Assembly: GCA_026706345.1 (NCBI GenBank)
Contig: JAPOYX010000147.1
Span: 1 to 35,557, forward strand
Origin: Gemmatimonadota bacterium
GTDB lineage: Bacteria; JAAXHH01
DNA length: 35,557 bases
Direction: 5' to 3'
A program made the position numbers and the translations under genes. Of this stretch, positions 20,543-29,557 are shown one piece after another (within the stretch, counting starts at the first letter, position 1; each line of letters starts with the position of its first letter). The notes beneath the pieces were generated by a model. The model was not told where the DNA came from and searched no databases. It saw nothing but the letters and a program-made list of their open reading frames with translations.

Positions 20543-20998
20543 TCAGCCGGTCTTATCGTCCTCCGCCTGGTCTTCTTTCTGCTCCGCCGTGTCTTCCTGC
20601 TTTTCCTCCACCGTCTCGACGGCCTGTTCCTCCGCCGCGCCGTCCCGGTCGATCAACTCGAGTATCGCCATGTCCGCGGCGTCGCCCTGCCGGTGTCCGA
20701 CACGGACGATGCGGGTGTATCCCCCGGGCCGGTCGGCGTACCGTTCGGCCAGCGGACCGAACAGCTTTGCGACCACGGATTCGTTGCGGATGACCCGGAG
20801 TACCTGCCGCCGGGCGTGCAGATCCCTGCGCTTGCCGAAGGTGATGAGCCGCTCCACGAGGCGCCGTACTTCCTTGGCCTTCGCCGTGGTGGTCCGAACG
20901 CGTTCCGCGTCCAGCACCGAAGTGGCCAGGTTGCTCAGCATCGCCTTGCGGTGACTGGGCGATCGGCTGAGACCGCGCCCCTGCTTTCGATGTCGCAT
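20543..20998 (-). CDS. rplQ: Large-subunit ribosomal protein L17 (bL17)
   Basis: Lies near the peptide exit tunnel of the 50S subunit. It starts MRHRKQGRGLSRSPSHRKAM, the conserved L17 beginning, at ATG 20998 with GGAG 7 nt upstream; a longer frame adds six unlikely residues. It is 151 residues long, against about 120-130 typical. The excess is a strongly acidic, Glu/Gln-rich tail from about residue 115. Last gene of the ribosomal cluster, followed by the terminator at 20436-20468. Its distance from rpoA is 50 bp. Confidence 0.97.
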   Translation of the reverse strand: MRHRKQGRGLSRSPSHRKAMLSNLATSVLDAERVRTTTAKAKEVRRLVERLITFGKRRDLHARRQVLRVIRNESVVAKLFGPLAERYADRPGGYTRIVRVGHRQGDAADMAILELIDRDGAAEEQAVETVEEKQEDTAEQKEDQAEDDKTG

Positions 20999-21048
20999 TC
21001 CCGTACTCCTGTCCAAACTATGGTATGACCGACGATCCGGTCAAACGG

Positions 21049-22032
21049 CTACGCCTCCTCGACTTCTACGTACTCCCCGATGTCCATGCCGAAGGCAAGT
21101 TCCATCTCCTGGAGGATCTGACTCAGCTCGGTCAGCGACTTGCGGCCGAAGTTCCGGTATTTCAGCATCTCGGTCTCGCTCTTCTGCACCAGGTCCGCCA
21201 GGGTCTTGATGTCCGCCGCCCTCAGGCAATTGCTGGAGCGAACCGACAGCTCCAGTTCCTCCACGTTCATCTGCAGCAGCTTCTTGATCTCTTCGGCTTT
21301 CTCGTCCACCTCTTCTTCCGGCTCGGAGAGGAACTGGTCGTCGATCGAGATAAACAACTGGAGGTGGTTGCGCAGGACCTGGGACGCAGTGGACAGGGCG
21401 TCCTGCGGGCCGACGCTGGCATCGGTCCAGATTTCCAGCACGAGCCGGTCGTAGTCGGTGCGCTGGCCGATACGCGTGTTCTCCACCTGGAAATTCACCC
21501 GCGTTACCGGGGAGAACATGGCGTCCATGGGAATGACGCCGATGGGCTGGTCCGGCATCTTGTTCTGTTCGGCGATCACGTATCCCCGGCCGCTGTCGAC
21601 GTGGATCTCCATTCTCAACTGTCCGCCCTCGTCCAGGGAGGCGATATGAAGATCCGGATTGAGAATCTCCACGTCGACGTCGGTCTGTATGTCTTCGGCC
21701 GTGACGTCGCCCTTGCCTTCCGCTTCGAGCATCAGCGTCTTGGGCTCGTCGCTGTGCAGGATGAGCCGCAGTCCCTTGAGGTTCAGGATGACCTCGGCCA
21801 CGTCTTCCACCACGTTCGGCATGGTGGAGAATTCGTGGGCGACGCCGTCGATGCGGATGCCGACTACGGCCGCTCCGGGCAGGGAAGAGAGCAGGACCCT
21901 GCGTATGGAATTGCCGATGGTCGTCCCGAATCCCCGCTCTAGCGGTTCGATCACGAACTTGCTGTAGCCATCCGTTACGGTATCGTCTTCAATCAGCACG
22001 CCTCTCGGCATTTGGAAGTTCTTTAATTTCAT
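21049..22032 (-). CDS. rpoA: DNA-directed RNA polymerase subunit alpha
   Basis: The alpha subunit starts assembly of RNA polymerase and binds UP elements and activators. 327 residues: N-terminal dimerisation domain (about 1-230) with [16 protein letters not shown], an acidic linker ([12 protein letters not shown]), and a C-terminal domain (about 250-325) with [16 protein letters not shown] and [11 protein letters not shown] for DNA contact. Start ATG 22032 gives MKLKNFQMP. It lies in the alpha-operon position after rpsD. Confidence 0.99.
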   Translation of the reverse strand: MKLKNFQMPRGVLIEDDTVTDGYSKFVIEPLERGFGTTIGNSIRRVLLSSLPGAAVVGIRIDGVAHEFSTMPNVVEDVAEVILNLKGLRLILHSDEPKTLMLEAEGKGDVTAEDIQTDVDVEILNPDLHIASLDEGGQLRMEIHVDSGRGYVIAEQNKMPDQPIGVIPMDAMFSPVTRVNFQVENTRIGQRTDYDRLVLEIWTDASVGPQDALSTASQVLRNHLQLFISIDDQFLSEPEEEVDEKAEEIKKLLQMNVEELELSVRSSNCLRAADIKTLADLVQKSETEMLKYRNFGRKSLTELSQILQEMELAFGMDIGEYVEVEEA

Positions 22033-22096
22033 ATCGTTCGTCGCCCCTCATCGCGCTCTTCGAGTGAACACAGGCATCTCAGTGGCAGTATGCGGC

Positions 22097-22726
22097 CTAT
22101 TTCGAATACAACTCGATGATTAACTGTTCCTGTACAGGTGTCGGTATGTTTTCTCGAATGGGTGCTTCCAGCAACCGCCCGGCAAGGGTGGTCTTGTCCA
22201 GATCCAGCCAGTTTACCGCCGGTCGCTGGTTCGCGGCGCTCAGGGAGGCATGAATGCAGTCGAGCTGGCGGCTCTTCTCCCTGACCTGAATGACTTCACC
22301 CGTACGGACGATGTACGAGGGGATATTGACGATGCGGTCGTTGACCAGGATATGGCGGTGACGAACCAGTTGACGGGCCGCCTTGCGCGACGGCGCGAAG
22401 CCGAGGCGGTAGACGATGTTGTCCAGCCGGGTTTCGAGAAGCTGCAGGAGGCGCTCGCCCGTGTTGCCCTTGGTCCGTGCCGCCTTCACGAAGTACGACC
22501 GGAACTGGCCTTCGCCGATACCGTACGTCTTTCGCGTCTTTTGCTTTTCACGAAGCCGGAGCCCGTATTCCGTAGGCTTCCTCCGTCCGACCGACCCGTG
22601 CTGGCCCGGCGGGAACGCGCGGCGGTCCACCGCGCACTTCTCTGAAAAGCACCGATCGCCCTTCAGAAACAATTTAACGCCTTCCCGTCGACAGATTCGA
22701 CAGTTGGCATCAGTGTATCGAGACAT
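22097..22726 (-). CDS. rpsD: Small-subunit ribosomal protein S4 (uS4)
   Basis: A primary 16S rRNA binder that starts 30S assembly, and in many bacteria a translational regulator of its own operon. 209 residues. The N-terminal zinc ribbon has Cys9, Cys12, Cys26 and Cys31 (the zinc-binding form). The S4 RNA-binding domain includes [23 protein letters not shown] lies 6-7 nt before ATG 22726. A stem-loop precedes it (22759-22790). Confidence 0.99.
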   Translation of the reverse strand: MSRYTDANCRICRREGVKLFLKGDRCFSEKCAVDRRAFPPGQHGSVGRRKPTEYGLRLREKQKTRKTYGIGEGQFRSYFVKAARTKGNTGERLLQLLETRLDNIVYRLGFAPSRKAARQLVRHRHILVNDRIVNIPSYIVRTGEVIQVREKSRQLDCIHASLSAANQRPAVNWLDLDKTTLAGRLLEAPIRENIPTPVQEQLIIELYSK

Positions 22727-22758
22727 ATTTGCTCCTTACACGCACGACCCGGGCTGAC

Positions 22759-22790
22759 GTACGCCGGCGGGTCTGAACGCCCCGGCGTAC
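22759..22790 (-). promoter_or_regulatory. Stem-loop in the rpsD leader
   Basis: GTACGCCGG (22759-22767) pairs perfectly with CCGGCGTAC (22782-22790) around a 14-nt loop, in the 80-bp gap between rpsK and rpsD. It lies about 30 nt upstream of the rpsD start codon. S4 autoregulates in other bacteria through leader structures, so this is a candidate S4 site, or simply a mRNA-stabilising hairpin. Confidence 0.45.
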
Positions 22791-22806
22791 ACCCGGTGTT
22801 TCACGA

Positions 22807-23202
22807 TCAGACGCGACGTCTTTTCGGAGGCCGGCATCCGTTGTGGGGAATAGGGGTTACGTCCTTGATGGCGGAAATCTCGAGGCCCGCGGCCTGTAAT
22901 GCCCGAATGGCCGATTCACGGCCGGCGCCGGGTCCCTTCACCCAGACCTCGACGCGTTTCAAACCCAGTTCGATGGCTTCCTTTGCGGCGGCCTCCGCCG
23001 CGATCTGCGCGGCAAAAGGCGTACTCTTCCGGGAGTTGCGGAACGTGCCGCCCTTGCCGCCGCTCGCCCAACTGATCGTGTGTCCCTGCAGATCGGCGAG
23101 GGTAACGATCGTATTGTTGAACGTCGCCTTGATATGGGCCACGCCTATGGAGTCCACGTGCCGGTCGCGCCTTCGGGCGCGGCTTCGCCTAGCATTAGCC
23201 AA
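22807..23202 (-). CDS. rpsK: Small-subunit ribosomal protein S11 (uS11)
   Basis: Part of the 30S platform that contacts mRNA near the E site. 131 residues, with [18 protein letters not shown] and the [13 protein letters not shown] motif. The start appears to be TTG 23202, with GGAGGT about 7 nt upstream; the nearby ATG is out of frame. A TTG start on a highly expressed ribosomal gene is uncommon and worth confirming. 30 bp separate it from rpsM. Confidence 0.97.
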   Translation of the reverse strand: MANARRSRARRRDRHVDSIGVAHIKATFNNTIVTLADLQGHTISWASGGKGGTFRNSRKSTPFAAQIAAEAAAKEAIELGLKRVEVWVKGPGAGRESAIRALQAAGLEISAIKDVTPIPHNGCRPPKRRRV

Positions 23203-23232
23203 CCTTCTACCTCCACGGATTAAAGTGAGTTC

Positions 23233-23607
23233 CTAGGTCTTCTTACGCCTTGCGCCGATGGTGCGCCGGGGTCCCTTTCGTATGCGGGAATTGGTACGGG
23301 TCCGCTGACCCCGCACCGGCAGCCCGCGGCGGTGACGCAGGCCCCGGTAGCATCCGATATCCATCAATCGGCGGATATTGAACGTGATGTCGCCGCGCAA
23401 CGCGCCCTCGACCTGGTAATCGTTCTCGATGCTCTGGCGAAGCTTCGTGATCTCCCGGTCGGTCAGATCCCTTACGCGGGTCTCCGGGTCGATGCCGGTC
23501 GCCTCGAGCACCTTGCGGGCGGTTGTCTGTCCTATTCCGAAAATGTAGGTGATGCCGATCTCCACGCGTTTGTCGCGGGGCAGATCGATTCCGGCAATAC
23601 GTGCCAC
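23233..23607 (-). CDS. rpsM: Small-subunit ribosomal protein S13 (uS13)
   Basis: Head protein of the 30S subunit that bridges to the 50S and contacts tRNA. 124 residues, starting (M)[13 protein letters not shown] and ending in the basic tail [11 protein letters not shown], with [14 protein letters not shown] before it. The start codon is GTG 23607 preceded by AAGGAGG. 27 bp separate it from rpmJ upstream. Confidence 0.98.
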   Translation of the reverse strand: MARIAGIDLPRDKRVEIGITYIFGIGQTTARKVLEATGIDPETRVRDLTDREITKLRQSIENDYQVEGALRGDITFNIRRLMDIGCYRGLRHRRGLPVRGQRTRTNSRIRKGPRRTIGARRKKT

Positions 23608-23634
23608 TATGCCCTCCTTGGCAACGGGTCGCTG

Positions 23635-23748
23635 CTATCCCTGCCGCTGCTTGTGGCGCGGGTTGCGACAGAGCACACGCACGACGCCCCTGCGGCGGAT
23701 GACCTTGCAGTGTTCACAGATTTTCTTTACCGAAGCGCGTACTTTCAT
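23635..23748 (-). CDS. rpmJ: Large-subunit ribosomal protein L36 (bL36), zinc form
   Basis: The smallest 50S protein, at exactly the usual 37 residues. It reads [17 protein letters not shown] and ends NPRHKQRQG. Zinc ligands Cys11, Cys14, Cys27 and His32 are all present, so this is the zinc-binding (C+) form. It occupies the classical place between infA and rpsM. Confidence 0.97.
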   Translation of the reverse strand: MKVRASVKKICEHCKVIRRRGVVRVLCRNPRHKQRQG

Positions 23749-23833
23749 CTTCCTGTCCTTGCGTTGCGGTTTGTTTCCGGCTGCGCCTGGTTCTCCTCTA
23801 CAACCGGACCCCGGATGCAGTCCCGCCCGGGGC

Positions 23834-24052
23834 TTACTTGTAACGATACGTAATCCGGCCGCGCGTCAGATCGTAGGGCGACAACTCGACCATGACCTTG
23901 TCGCCGGGCAGGATCTTTATGAAGTTCATTCGAACCTTGCCGGATATATGCGCCAGGACCCTGTGCCCGTTTTCCAGTTCAACGCGAAACGACGCATTGG
24001 GCAAGGGCTCCACCACCGTACCTTCCACCTGTACCGGGGGCTCTTTCGGCAT
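23834..24052 (-). CDS. infA: Translation initiation factor IF-1
   Basis: Binds the 30S A site during initiation together with IF-2 and IF-3. 72 residues, the normal length, a single OB fold with [20 protein letters not shown] and the C-terminal [16 protein letters not shown] 24052 is preferred over an in-frame TTG three codons earlier, with GGTGAAAGG upstream. It lies 79 bp after adk; the map gene that often sits between them is missing. Confidence 0.98.
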   Translation of the reverse strand: MPKEPPVQVEGTVVEPLPNASFRVELENGHRVLAHISGKVRMNFIKILPGDKVMVELSPYDLTRGRITYRYK

Positions 24053-24131
24053 GCGAATCAACCTTTCACCAATCAGCCGCCTCAGTACAAGACGACGACC
24101 GTGGTCGGTTTTGCGGTCCGCCTGGCCCTGT

Positions 24132-24689
24132 TCACGTCGTCCGGACCAGACACTTCAGAATGCGCTGCGTCACTTCCTCCAGCGAACCATCGCCATCGAT
24201 CCGCCTTAAAATGCCCGCCCTGTCGTAATAGTCGACGAGCGGGGCCGTCACCTTCCTGTAGATCTTCAACCGGTGCCGGATCGTCTCCGGCGTGTCGTCC
24301 GTCCGATGCCTGTTGGTCAGGCGGTCGATCACCGTACTGTCGGGCACCTCGATGTTCAGCACCGCGTCCACGGGCACGTTCATGCGCTCCAGCGCCTGGT
24401 TCAGGAAATCGGCCTGGTTCTGGTTCCGGGGAAAGCCGTCCAGTATGAAGCCCGACTCGCAGTCGGCTTCCCGCACCCGGTCTTCCAGTATGGCCTGCGT
24501 GATTTCATCCGATACCAGTTCACCCCTGTTTACGAATTCCGCGATCCTTCGCCCTACAGGGGTCTTTTCCTCCATCTCCCGCCGCAACAGTTCGCCCGTT
24601 GAGATATGCGGGATGTGAAATCTCTCCGACAGCCTGGTTGCCTGTTCGCCTTTTCCCGCCCCCGGCGTTCCAAGTAGAATAAGTCGCAT
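24132..24689 (-). CDS. adk: Adenylate kinase, short form
   Basis: Converts AMP and ATP to two ADP, balancing adenine nucleotides. 185 residues. P-loop [11 protein letters not shown] (7-17), AMP-site [24 protein letters not shown], and lid [15 protein letters not shown]. The LID is short, with no zinc ribbon. Unusually, Glu15 stands where nearly all adenylate kinases have Thr in GKGTQ, a residue next to the phosphate-binding loop. Start ATG 24689 (GGTGA 7 nt before) is chosen over a frame six codons longer. It follows secY by 78 bp, in a gap that holds a short ACCTGG/CCAGGT hairpin. Confidence 0.95.
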   Translation of the reverse strand: MRLILLGTPGAGKGEQATRLSERFHIPHISTGELLRREMEEKTPVGRRIAEFVNRGELVSDEITQAILEDRVREADCESGFILDGFPRNQNQADFLNQALERMNVPVDAVLNIEVPDSTVIDRLTNRHRTDDTPETIRHRLKIYRKVTAPLVDYYDRAGILRRIDGDGSLEEVTQRILKCLVRTT

Positions 24690-24767
24690 AACCTGCTCAC
24701 CTGGCACCAGGTCGCCGGGCCAACCAGGCGGCCCGCCAGAAGACGCCTGGGACGGACGCTCCGAAGC

Positions 24768-26093
24768 CTAACCCGCCCGCCCGCGTACACGCCCGCGTTT
24801 CATGAATCCCTCGTAGTGGCGGGACACGAGATGCGACTCGATTTGCTGGAGCGTATCCAGGGCGACGCCTACCACGATCAGCAGGGCGGTGCCGCCGAAG
24901 AACGAGGACGCGCTCAGAGAGACGTTCATGCTTCGGATGATGAGAAACGGCACGATGGCGATAATCGCCAGAAAGACCGAGCCGGGCAACGTAATGCGTG
25001 TCAGAATGTGATCGAGATAGTCCGCCGTTCTTCTGCCGGGCCGAATCCCCGGGATGAATCCGCCGACGCGCTTCATGTTGTCCGCCACGTCCACGGGATT
25101 GAATATGATGGATGTATAGAAATACGTGAAAAATACGATCAACAGGCCGTACATCGCGTTGTAGATGAAGGCGCCTGGCTGAAACCACTCGACCATGGTC
25201 TGGAACACGGCCATGTTCGGGAAGAAACTCGAAAACGTCCCCGGAACGAACATGATCGACTGGGCGAAAATGATGGGCATCACGCCGGCGGCGTTCACGC
25301 GCAGCGGCAGATGCGTGCTCTGCCCGCCGTACACCTTGCGTCCGACCACGCGCCGCGGGTACTGCACCGTGATTCTCCGCTGCCCCTGGGTGATCAGCAC
25401 CACCGAAGCGATGATCAGGATCCACACGGCTACGATGAAGATCTCGACGAGACCACTGCGCAGCCCGTTCATCACCGCGTCGATTTCGCTCTTCGCCGCG
25501 ATGGGGAACTGGGCGATAATCCCGACGAAGATAATCAGCGAGATGCCGTTTCCGATGCCCCGCTCCTGGATCTGCTCCCCCAGCCACATCAGGAATATGG
25601 TGCCAGTGGTCATCGTCACGACCGTGACGAAGATGAACCCCGCCCCGGGATCGATGACGGCGGACCGGCCCACCTCGTCCCGGATGTCCTGGAGCCAGTA
25701 GCTGATGCCCAGGGCCTGGACCATCGACAGCAACACCGTGCCGTAGCGCGTGTACTGATTGATCTTCTTCTGACCTTCCTGGCCCTCCTTCTGGAGTTTC
25801 TGCAGGTACGGCCACATGGAACCCAGCAGTTGCAGGATAATGGACGCGCTGATATAGGGCATCACGCCGAGGGCGAAAATGGTCGCGCGCTCGAAGGCGC
25901 CGCCCACGAACATGTTGTACAGCCCGAAGATGGTCCCGCCCATCTGGCTGAAGAAGGCGCTCAGTACTTCGTGGTCTATGCCCGGCGTGGGTATCTGGCC
26001 GCCGATCCGGTAGACCGCGAGCAGACTGAGGGTGAAGATGATCCGCCGGCGAAGCTCCGGTATCCGGAATACGTTCTGAAAACTCTCGATCAT
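24768..26093 (-). CDS. secY: Preprotein translocase subunit SecY
   Basis: The protein-conducting channel of the inner membrane. 441 residues with ten expected membrane helices. Landmarks are IPTPGIDHEVL near the start, LGVMPYISASIILQLL, and QKEGQEGQKKINQYTRYGT in the first cytosolic loops, with a basic C-terminal tail (MKRGRVRGRAG). Its ATG (26091-26093) overlaps the rplO stop as ATGA, which indicates translational coupling. SecDF, its partner, is encoded at 8218-10908. Confidence 0.99.
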   Translation of the reverse strand: MIESFQNVFRIPELRRRIIFTLSLLAVYRIGGQIPTPGIDHEVLSAFFSQMGGTIFGLYNMFVGGAFERATIFALGVMPYISASIILQLLGSMWPYLQKLQKEGQEGQKKINQYTRYGTVLLSMVQALGISYWLQDIRDEVGRSAVIDPGAGFIFVTVVTMTTGTIFLMWLGEQIQERGIGNGISLIIFVGIIAQFPIAAKSEIDAVMNGLRSGLVEIFIVAVWILIIASVVLITQGQRRITVQYPRRVVGRKVYGGQSTHLPLRVNAAGVMPIIFAQSIMFVPGTFSSFFPNMAVFQTMVEWFQPGAFIYNAMYGLLIVFFTYFYTSIIFNPVDVADNMKRVGGFIPGIRPGRRTADYLDHILTRITLPGSVFLAIIAIVPFLIIRSMNVSLSASSFFGGTALLIVVGVALDTLQQIESHLVSRHYEGFMKRGRVRGRAG

Positions 26094-26536
26094 CCGGAGA
26101 TCACCTCGACCGAACCGCCTGCCGCCTCGATTTTACGCCGCGCCGTTTCACTCACCTTGTGCACGCTTACCTTCACGGGCCGGTCGACCTCGCCTTCACC
26201 AAGTATCTTTACCGGATCCGTCGATTTCCGGATCAGGTGCCTTTCCGCCAGCGAACCGGCGTCCACGACGGTCTCTTCGTCCCATCCTTCAAGATCGCGC
26301 AGGTTGACGATCTGGTAAGTCTTGCGGAAGATATTGGTGAATCCCCGCTTGGGCAGCCGGCGCACGAGGCGCATCTGCCCGCCTTCGAAGGAAGGATGGA
26401 TCTTCTTGCCCGACCGGGAACGCTGGCCCTTGTGCCCCCTGCCGGCCGTCTTGCCCGTGCCGGAACCGGGGCCTCTTCCCAGGCGCTTGACCTTGCGTAC
26501 CGCGCCGGACGCGTGTTTCAAACTGCCGCCATTCAT
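26090..26536 (-). CDS. rplO: Large-subunit ribosomal protein L15 (uL15)
   Basis: A late-assembly 50S protein. 148 residues, with the glycine/arginine-rich N-terminal extension (RLGRGPGSGTGKTAGRGHKG) that threads into 23S rRNA, followed by EGGQMRLVRRLPKRGF. GGAAGA precedes ATG 26536. Its stop overlaps the secY start by four bases (ATGA). Confidence 0.98.
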   Translation of the reverse strand: MNGGSLKHASGAVRKVKRLGRGPGSGTGKTAGRGHKGQRSRSGKKIHPSFEGGQMRLVRRLPKRGFTNIFRKTYQIVNLRDLEGWDEETVVDAGSLAERHLIRKSTDPVKILGEGEVDRPVKVSVHKVSETARRKIEAAGGSVEVISG

Positions 26537-26571
26537 AACAGCCGTCTTCCTTTCTTCATGAAACCCGCCGG

Positions 26572-26769
26572 TTATTCGTCATCCGTCGTGACGGTTTCCA
26601 CTTCCACCAGGTGGCCGACGCGTGCGATCATACCCTGTATCTGCGGCGTATCGCCATGGACGGCGCTGTGATGCAACCGCCGTATTCCCAGCGCTTCCAG
26701 GGTCCGTTTCTGCCGCCGGTGTCTGCCGATGGCGCTTCTTCTCTGCGTAATGCGCAGCCGCGTCGCCAT
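26572..26769 (-). CDS. rpmD: Large-subunit ribosomal protein L30 (uL30)
   Basis: A small 50S protein of 65 residues, slightly longer than the usual 58-60. It starts MATRLRITQRRSAIGRHRRQ and has LGIRRLHHSAVHGDTPQIQGMI, the typical L30 middle, with an acidic end (VTTDDE). It lies between rpsE and rplO with short gaps of 5 and 35 bp. AGGG precedes the ATG. Confidence 0.96.
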   Translation of the reverse strand: MATRLRITQRRSAIGRHRRQKRTLEALGIRRLHHSAVHGDTPQIQGMIARVGHLVEVETVTTDDE

Positions 26770-26774
26770 AAAAA

Positions 26775-27278
26775 CTACCCTTTCAGTTCCTCTATATCCA
26801 CGTTGCGCACGTCGGCGATCTCGGAGGCCACCTTCAGGTCGAGCAGGCCCTGCAGGGTCGCCTTGGCCACGTTGTAGGGATTCGACGAACCGATCGACTT
26901 CGTGAGGATATTGTGAATGCCCGCCGATTCCAGTACCGCCCGGGCCGCATCGCCGGCGATCACACCCGTACCGGGCGACGCCGGTTTCAGAATCACCTCC
27001 GCCGCGCTGAACCTCCCGATGACGTCGTGGGGGATCGTGCCGTTGACCACCGGTACCCTGTGCAGGTGCTTGCGGGCCGTTTCCGTCGCCTTGCGGATCG
27101 CTTCGGACAGCTCCAGGGCCTTGCCCATGCCCAGGCCCACGTGGCCGTTTCCGTCGCCCACCGCGATCAACGCGTTGAAGCTGAACGTGCGGCCGCCCTT
27201 GACGACCTTGGCAACCCGGTTGATATCGACCAGACGTTCCGACGACAGATCGAATTCATCGGGATTGATTCTCGGCAA
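26775..27278 (-). CDS. rpsE: Small-subunit ribosomal protein S5 (uS5)
   Basis: Acts in 30S decoding accuracy and mRNA unwinding. 167 residues, with [20 protein letters not shown] and the C-terminal [14 protein letters not shown] / [14 protein letters not shown]. The start is TTG 27278 with GGGAG 6 nt upstream; no in-frame ATG is nearby. The rplR gap (27279-27334) contains a small CGCCGG/CCGGCG hairpin at 27306-27322. Confidence 0.98.
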   Translation of the reverse strand: MPRINPDEFDLSSERLVDINRVAKVVKGGRTFSFNALIAVGDGNGHVGLGMGKALELSEAIRKATETARKHLHRVPVVNGTIPHDVIGRFSAAEVILKPASPGTGVIAGDAARAVLESAGIHNILTKSIGSSNPYNVAKATLQGLLDLKVASEIADVRNVDIEELKG

Positions 27279-27334
27279 TTTCTGCTCCCTTCGTCAGAAA
27301 TGAAACGCCGGACGCACCGGCGCGCAGCGCGGTT

Positions 27335-27709
27335 TCAGAATTCCAGTCCGCTTTCGCGCACGCCGTCCGCCAGGGCCTTCACCCGGCCGTGATAGAGGTA
27401 TCCGCCGCGGTCGAAGGTCACGCTGGACACGCCCTGCGCCTTCATCTTTTCTCCCAGCACCTGCCCCACGACCCTGCTCTGCGCCTTCCGGTCCATGCCC
27501 GACTCCAGTTTCGACCTGATCTCGGGCGTATTGGTGGAGAGGGAAAGCAACGTGGCGCCCGCTGCATCGTCGATGACCTGGGCGTAGATGTGCTTGAGAC
27601 TCCTGAAAACGTTCAAGCGCGGCCGGGCCGCGTCGCCCCGGATGGACTTCCTTACGCGGCGATGGCGGACCTTCCGCATTCTGGCTCTCTGCAGCGTTTT
27701 TCTGGACAT
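27335..27709 (-). CDS. rplR: Large-subunit ribosomal protein L18 (uL18)
   Basis: Binds 5S rRNA together with L5 and L25. 124 residues from ATG 27709, with RVRKSIRGDAARPRLNVFRS and the C-terminal FDRGGYLYHGRVKALADGVRE. The AGGA before the ATG is close, so the in-frame TTG at 27721 remains possible; family N termini favour ATG. It lies 19 bp after rplF. Confidence 0.96.
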   Translation of the reverse strand: MSRKTLQRARMRKVRHRRVRKSIRGDAARPRLNVFRSLKHIYAQVIDDAAGATLLSLSTNTPEIRSKLESGMDRKAQSRVVGQVLGEKMKAQGVSSVTFDRGGYLYHGRVKALADGVRESGLEF

Positions 27710-27728
27710 GATTCCTGCCAATCTCCCA

Positions 27729-28268
27729 TCAGGCCGCCCCGGTCTTGCCGGCCTTCCTGCGTACCTGTTCGTTTTCGTACCGTATGCCCTTGCCCTTGTA
27801 GGGTTCCGGTTTCTTGAACGACCGGATCACCGCGGCCACCTGGCCTACGAGCTGTTTGTCGATACCCCGGACCGTAATCCGGTTGCCATCGGTTACCTCG
27901 AGGTCCACGTCCGGCGGCGCCTGGAAGATCACGGGATGGGAATAGCCCAGGCTGAGGGTCAGGTTCCTGCCCTTCAGCTCCGCCCGGTAACCCACGCCGA
28001 TGATTTCAAGCGTCCGGTCGAACCCGTTGACGACGCCTTCCACCATGTTGGCGATCAGGGAACGGTTCAGGCCGTGCAGGGCGCGCGACTGCCTGGATTC
28101 GTTCTGGCGTCCCACCACCAGGTGGCCGTCTTCCAGAACGGCGCTGATCTGGGTGGGGATCCGGTGGGAAAGCTCGCCCTTCGGACCCTTCACCTTGACG
28201 GACCGGTCGTCTATGGAAACCTGGACCCCGTCCAGGATCGCAATCGGTAGTTTACCTATTCGTGACAT
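27729..28268 (-). CDS. rplF: Large-subunit ribosomal protein L6 (uL6)
   Basis: Lies near the GTPase centre of the 50S subunit. 179 residues, two duplicated alpha/beta domains. It starts MSRIGKLPIAI and has VKGPKGELSHRIP and the second-domain YRAELKGRNLTLSLGYSHPV and KPEPYKGKGIRYENE. AAGGAG lies 6-7 nt before ATG 28268. 24 bp separate it from rpsH. Confidence 0.98.
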   Translation of the reverse strand: MSRIGKLPIAILDGVQVSIDDRSVKVKGPKGELSHRIPTQISAVLEDGHLVVGRQNESRQSRALHGLNRSLIANMVEGVVNGFDRTLEIIGVGYRAELKGRNLTLSLGYSHPVIFQAPPDVDLEVTDGNRITVRGIDKQLVGQVAAVIRSFKKPEPYKGKGIRYENEQVRRKAGKTGAA

Positions 28269-28292
28269 CCCGACTCCTTCCGATATTCCGGA

Positions 28293-28691
28293 CTACCAGA
28301 CGTAGCACAACACTTCGCCGCCCGTGTTCAACTGACGCGCTTCGCGGTCCGTGACGATACCCCTGGGTGTGCTCAATATGGCCACGCCGAGTCCGTTCAG
28401 CACCCGGGGCAGGCGATCGGCCTTGACGTATACGCGCCGGCCCGGCTTGCTGATGCGCTTGAGCGTGGAAATGATCGATTCTCCCACCGGTCCGTACTTG
28501 AGGTATATCCGGATGATCCCCTGTTTCCCGTCCTCGACCTCGGTATAGTGGCTGATGAACTTGTGGTCCAGCAGGATACGGGCGATCTCCGTCTTTACCT
28601 TCGAAGCCGGCACTTCGACCCTCGGATGCTTCGCCTGGCACGCATTACGTAGCCGGGTCAGCATGTCCGCGATCGGATCGGTCATTGACAT
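28293..28691 (-). CDS. rpsH: Small-subunit ribosomal protein S8 (uS8)
   Basis: Binds the central domain of 16S rRNA and represses the spc operon in E. coli. 132 residues, from [17 protein letters not shown] to the typical C-terminal [16 protein letters not shown] and LCYVW. GGGAGA lies about 8 nt before ATG 28691. It follows rpsN by 34 bp. Confidence 0.98.
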   Translation of the reverse strand: MSMTDPIADMLTRLRNACQAKHPRVEVPASKVKTEIARILLDHKFISHYTEVEDGKQGIIRIYLKYGPVGESIISTLKRISKPGRRVYVKADRLPRVLNGLGVAILSTPRGIVTDREARQLNTGGEVLCYVW

Positions 28692-28725
28692 CTTGCTATT
28701 CTCCCTGAGAAACAGCCCCGTGTTC

Positions 28726-28911
28726 CTACCAACTGGCCTTTGTCACGCCCGGAATCTCGCCCTGCAGGGCCAGCGTCCGGAAACAGATGCGGCAGATCCC
28801 GAAACGGCGCATATAGGCGCGGGGGCGTCCGCACTGCCTGCAACGGCTGTACGCGCGCACCTTGTATTTCGGTTTTCTTTTTGCCTTTGCGATTAACGAC
28901 TTCTTGGCCAC
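28726..28911 (-). CDS. rpsN: Small-subunit ribosomal protein S14, zinc form (uS14)
   Basis: A 30S head protein. 61 residues, the short type Z form, with zinc ligands Cys24, Cys27, Cys40 and Cys43 (SRCRQCGRP and FGICRICFR). The start codon is GTG 28911 with GAGGGGG just upstream. The gap to rplE holds a 9-bp minisatellite and hairpin (28951-28995). Confidence 0.98.
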   Translation of the reverse strand: MAKKSLIAKAKRKPKYKVRAYSRCRQCGRPRAYMRRFGICRICFRTLALQGEIPGVTKASW

Positions 28912-28950
28912 TGGTCCCCCTCTCGATGATTCCGTTGCCCGGCTCGAAAC

Positions 28951-28995
28951 GTGCGGACCGCCTGGACCGCCCGGTCCGCACGGTCCGCCCGGACC
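28951..28995. repeat. 9-bp tandem repeat forming a 10-bp hairpin after rplE
   Basis: About 4.5 units with the pattern GG(A/T)CCGC(C/A)(C/T) run from 28955 to 28995, ending at the rplE stop codon. The outer part also makes a perfect stem, GTGCGGACCG (28951-28960) with CGGTCCGCAC (28972-28981). It is non-coding on the minus strand. On the plus strand it would encode Gly-Pro-Pro triplets, which I take as a by-product of the repeat. Confidence 0.75.
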
Positions 28996-29544
28996 CTACA
29001 CCGGCTGGTCCCTGAAGGGCATGCCGAGGTGCCTGAGCAGCTCCGCACTCTCTTCGTCGGTGCCCGCCGAGGTTACGATCGTGATGTCCATGCCCCGGAA
29101 CAGATCGACCCCGTCGTAGTCGATCTCCGGAAAGATCGTCTGTTGGGTCAATACCAGGGTGTAGTTGACCCGGCCGTCGAAGGACCGCGTCGACACGCCC
29201 CGGAAGTCGCGGATACGGGGTATCGCCACGTTGATCAGGCGATCCAGAAACTCGTACATGCGGGCGCCTCTGAGCGTCACCCGGCAACCGACGGGCATGC
29301 CTTCCCGGATCTTGAAATTCGAGATGGACTTCTTGGCCCGGGTCACCACGGCCTTCTGGCCGGTGATCGCCGTCAGTTCCGACACCGCGCTGTCCAGCAG
29401 GCCGGCATTCTGCGAACCCTCGCCCACGCCCATGTTCAGGACCACTTTCTCGATACGCGGAACCTGCATGACGTTGCCGTATCCGAAATGCTGCAGGAGC
29501 GCGGGTCTGATCTCGCTGTTGTACTGGTCTTTCAATCGTGCCAT
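28996..29544 (-). CDS. rplE: Large-subunit ribosomal protein L5 (uL5)
   Basis: Binds 5S rRNA in the central protuberance. 182 residues, with [41 protein letters not shown] and RDFRGV, as in the family. It starts at ATG 29544 with GGGAA upstream and lies 13 bp after rplX. Confidence 0.98.
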   Translation of the reverse strand: MARLKDQYNSEIRPALLQHFGYGNVMQVPRIEKVVLNMGVGEGSQNAGLLDSAVSELTAITGQKAVVTRAKKSISNFKIREGMPVGCRVTLRGARMYEFLDRLINVAIPRIRDFRGVSTRSFDGRVNYTLVLTQQTIFPEIDYDGVDLFRGMDITIVTSAGTDEESAELLRHLGMPFRDQPV

Positions 29545-29557
29545 GCTCGTATTCCCG

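Noticed and set aside
28862-29119. Plus-strand frame with collagen-like Gly-Pro-Pro triplets
   Set aside because: It is antisense to rplE and rpsN, and the triplets come from the 9-bp repeat.
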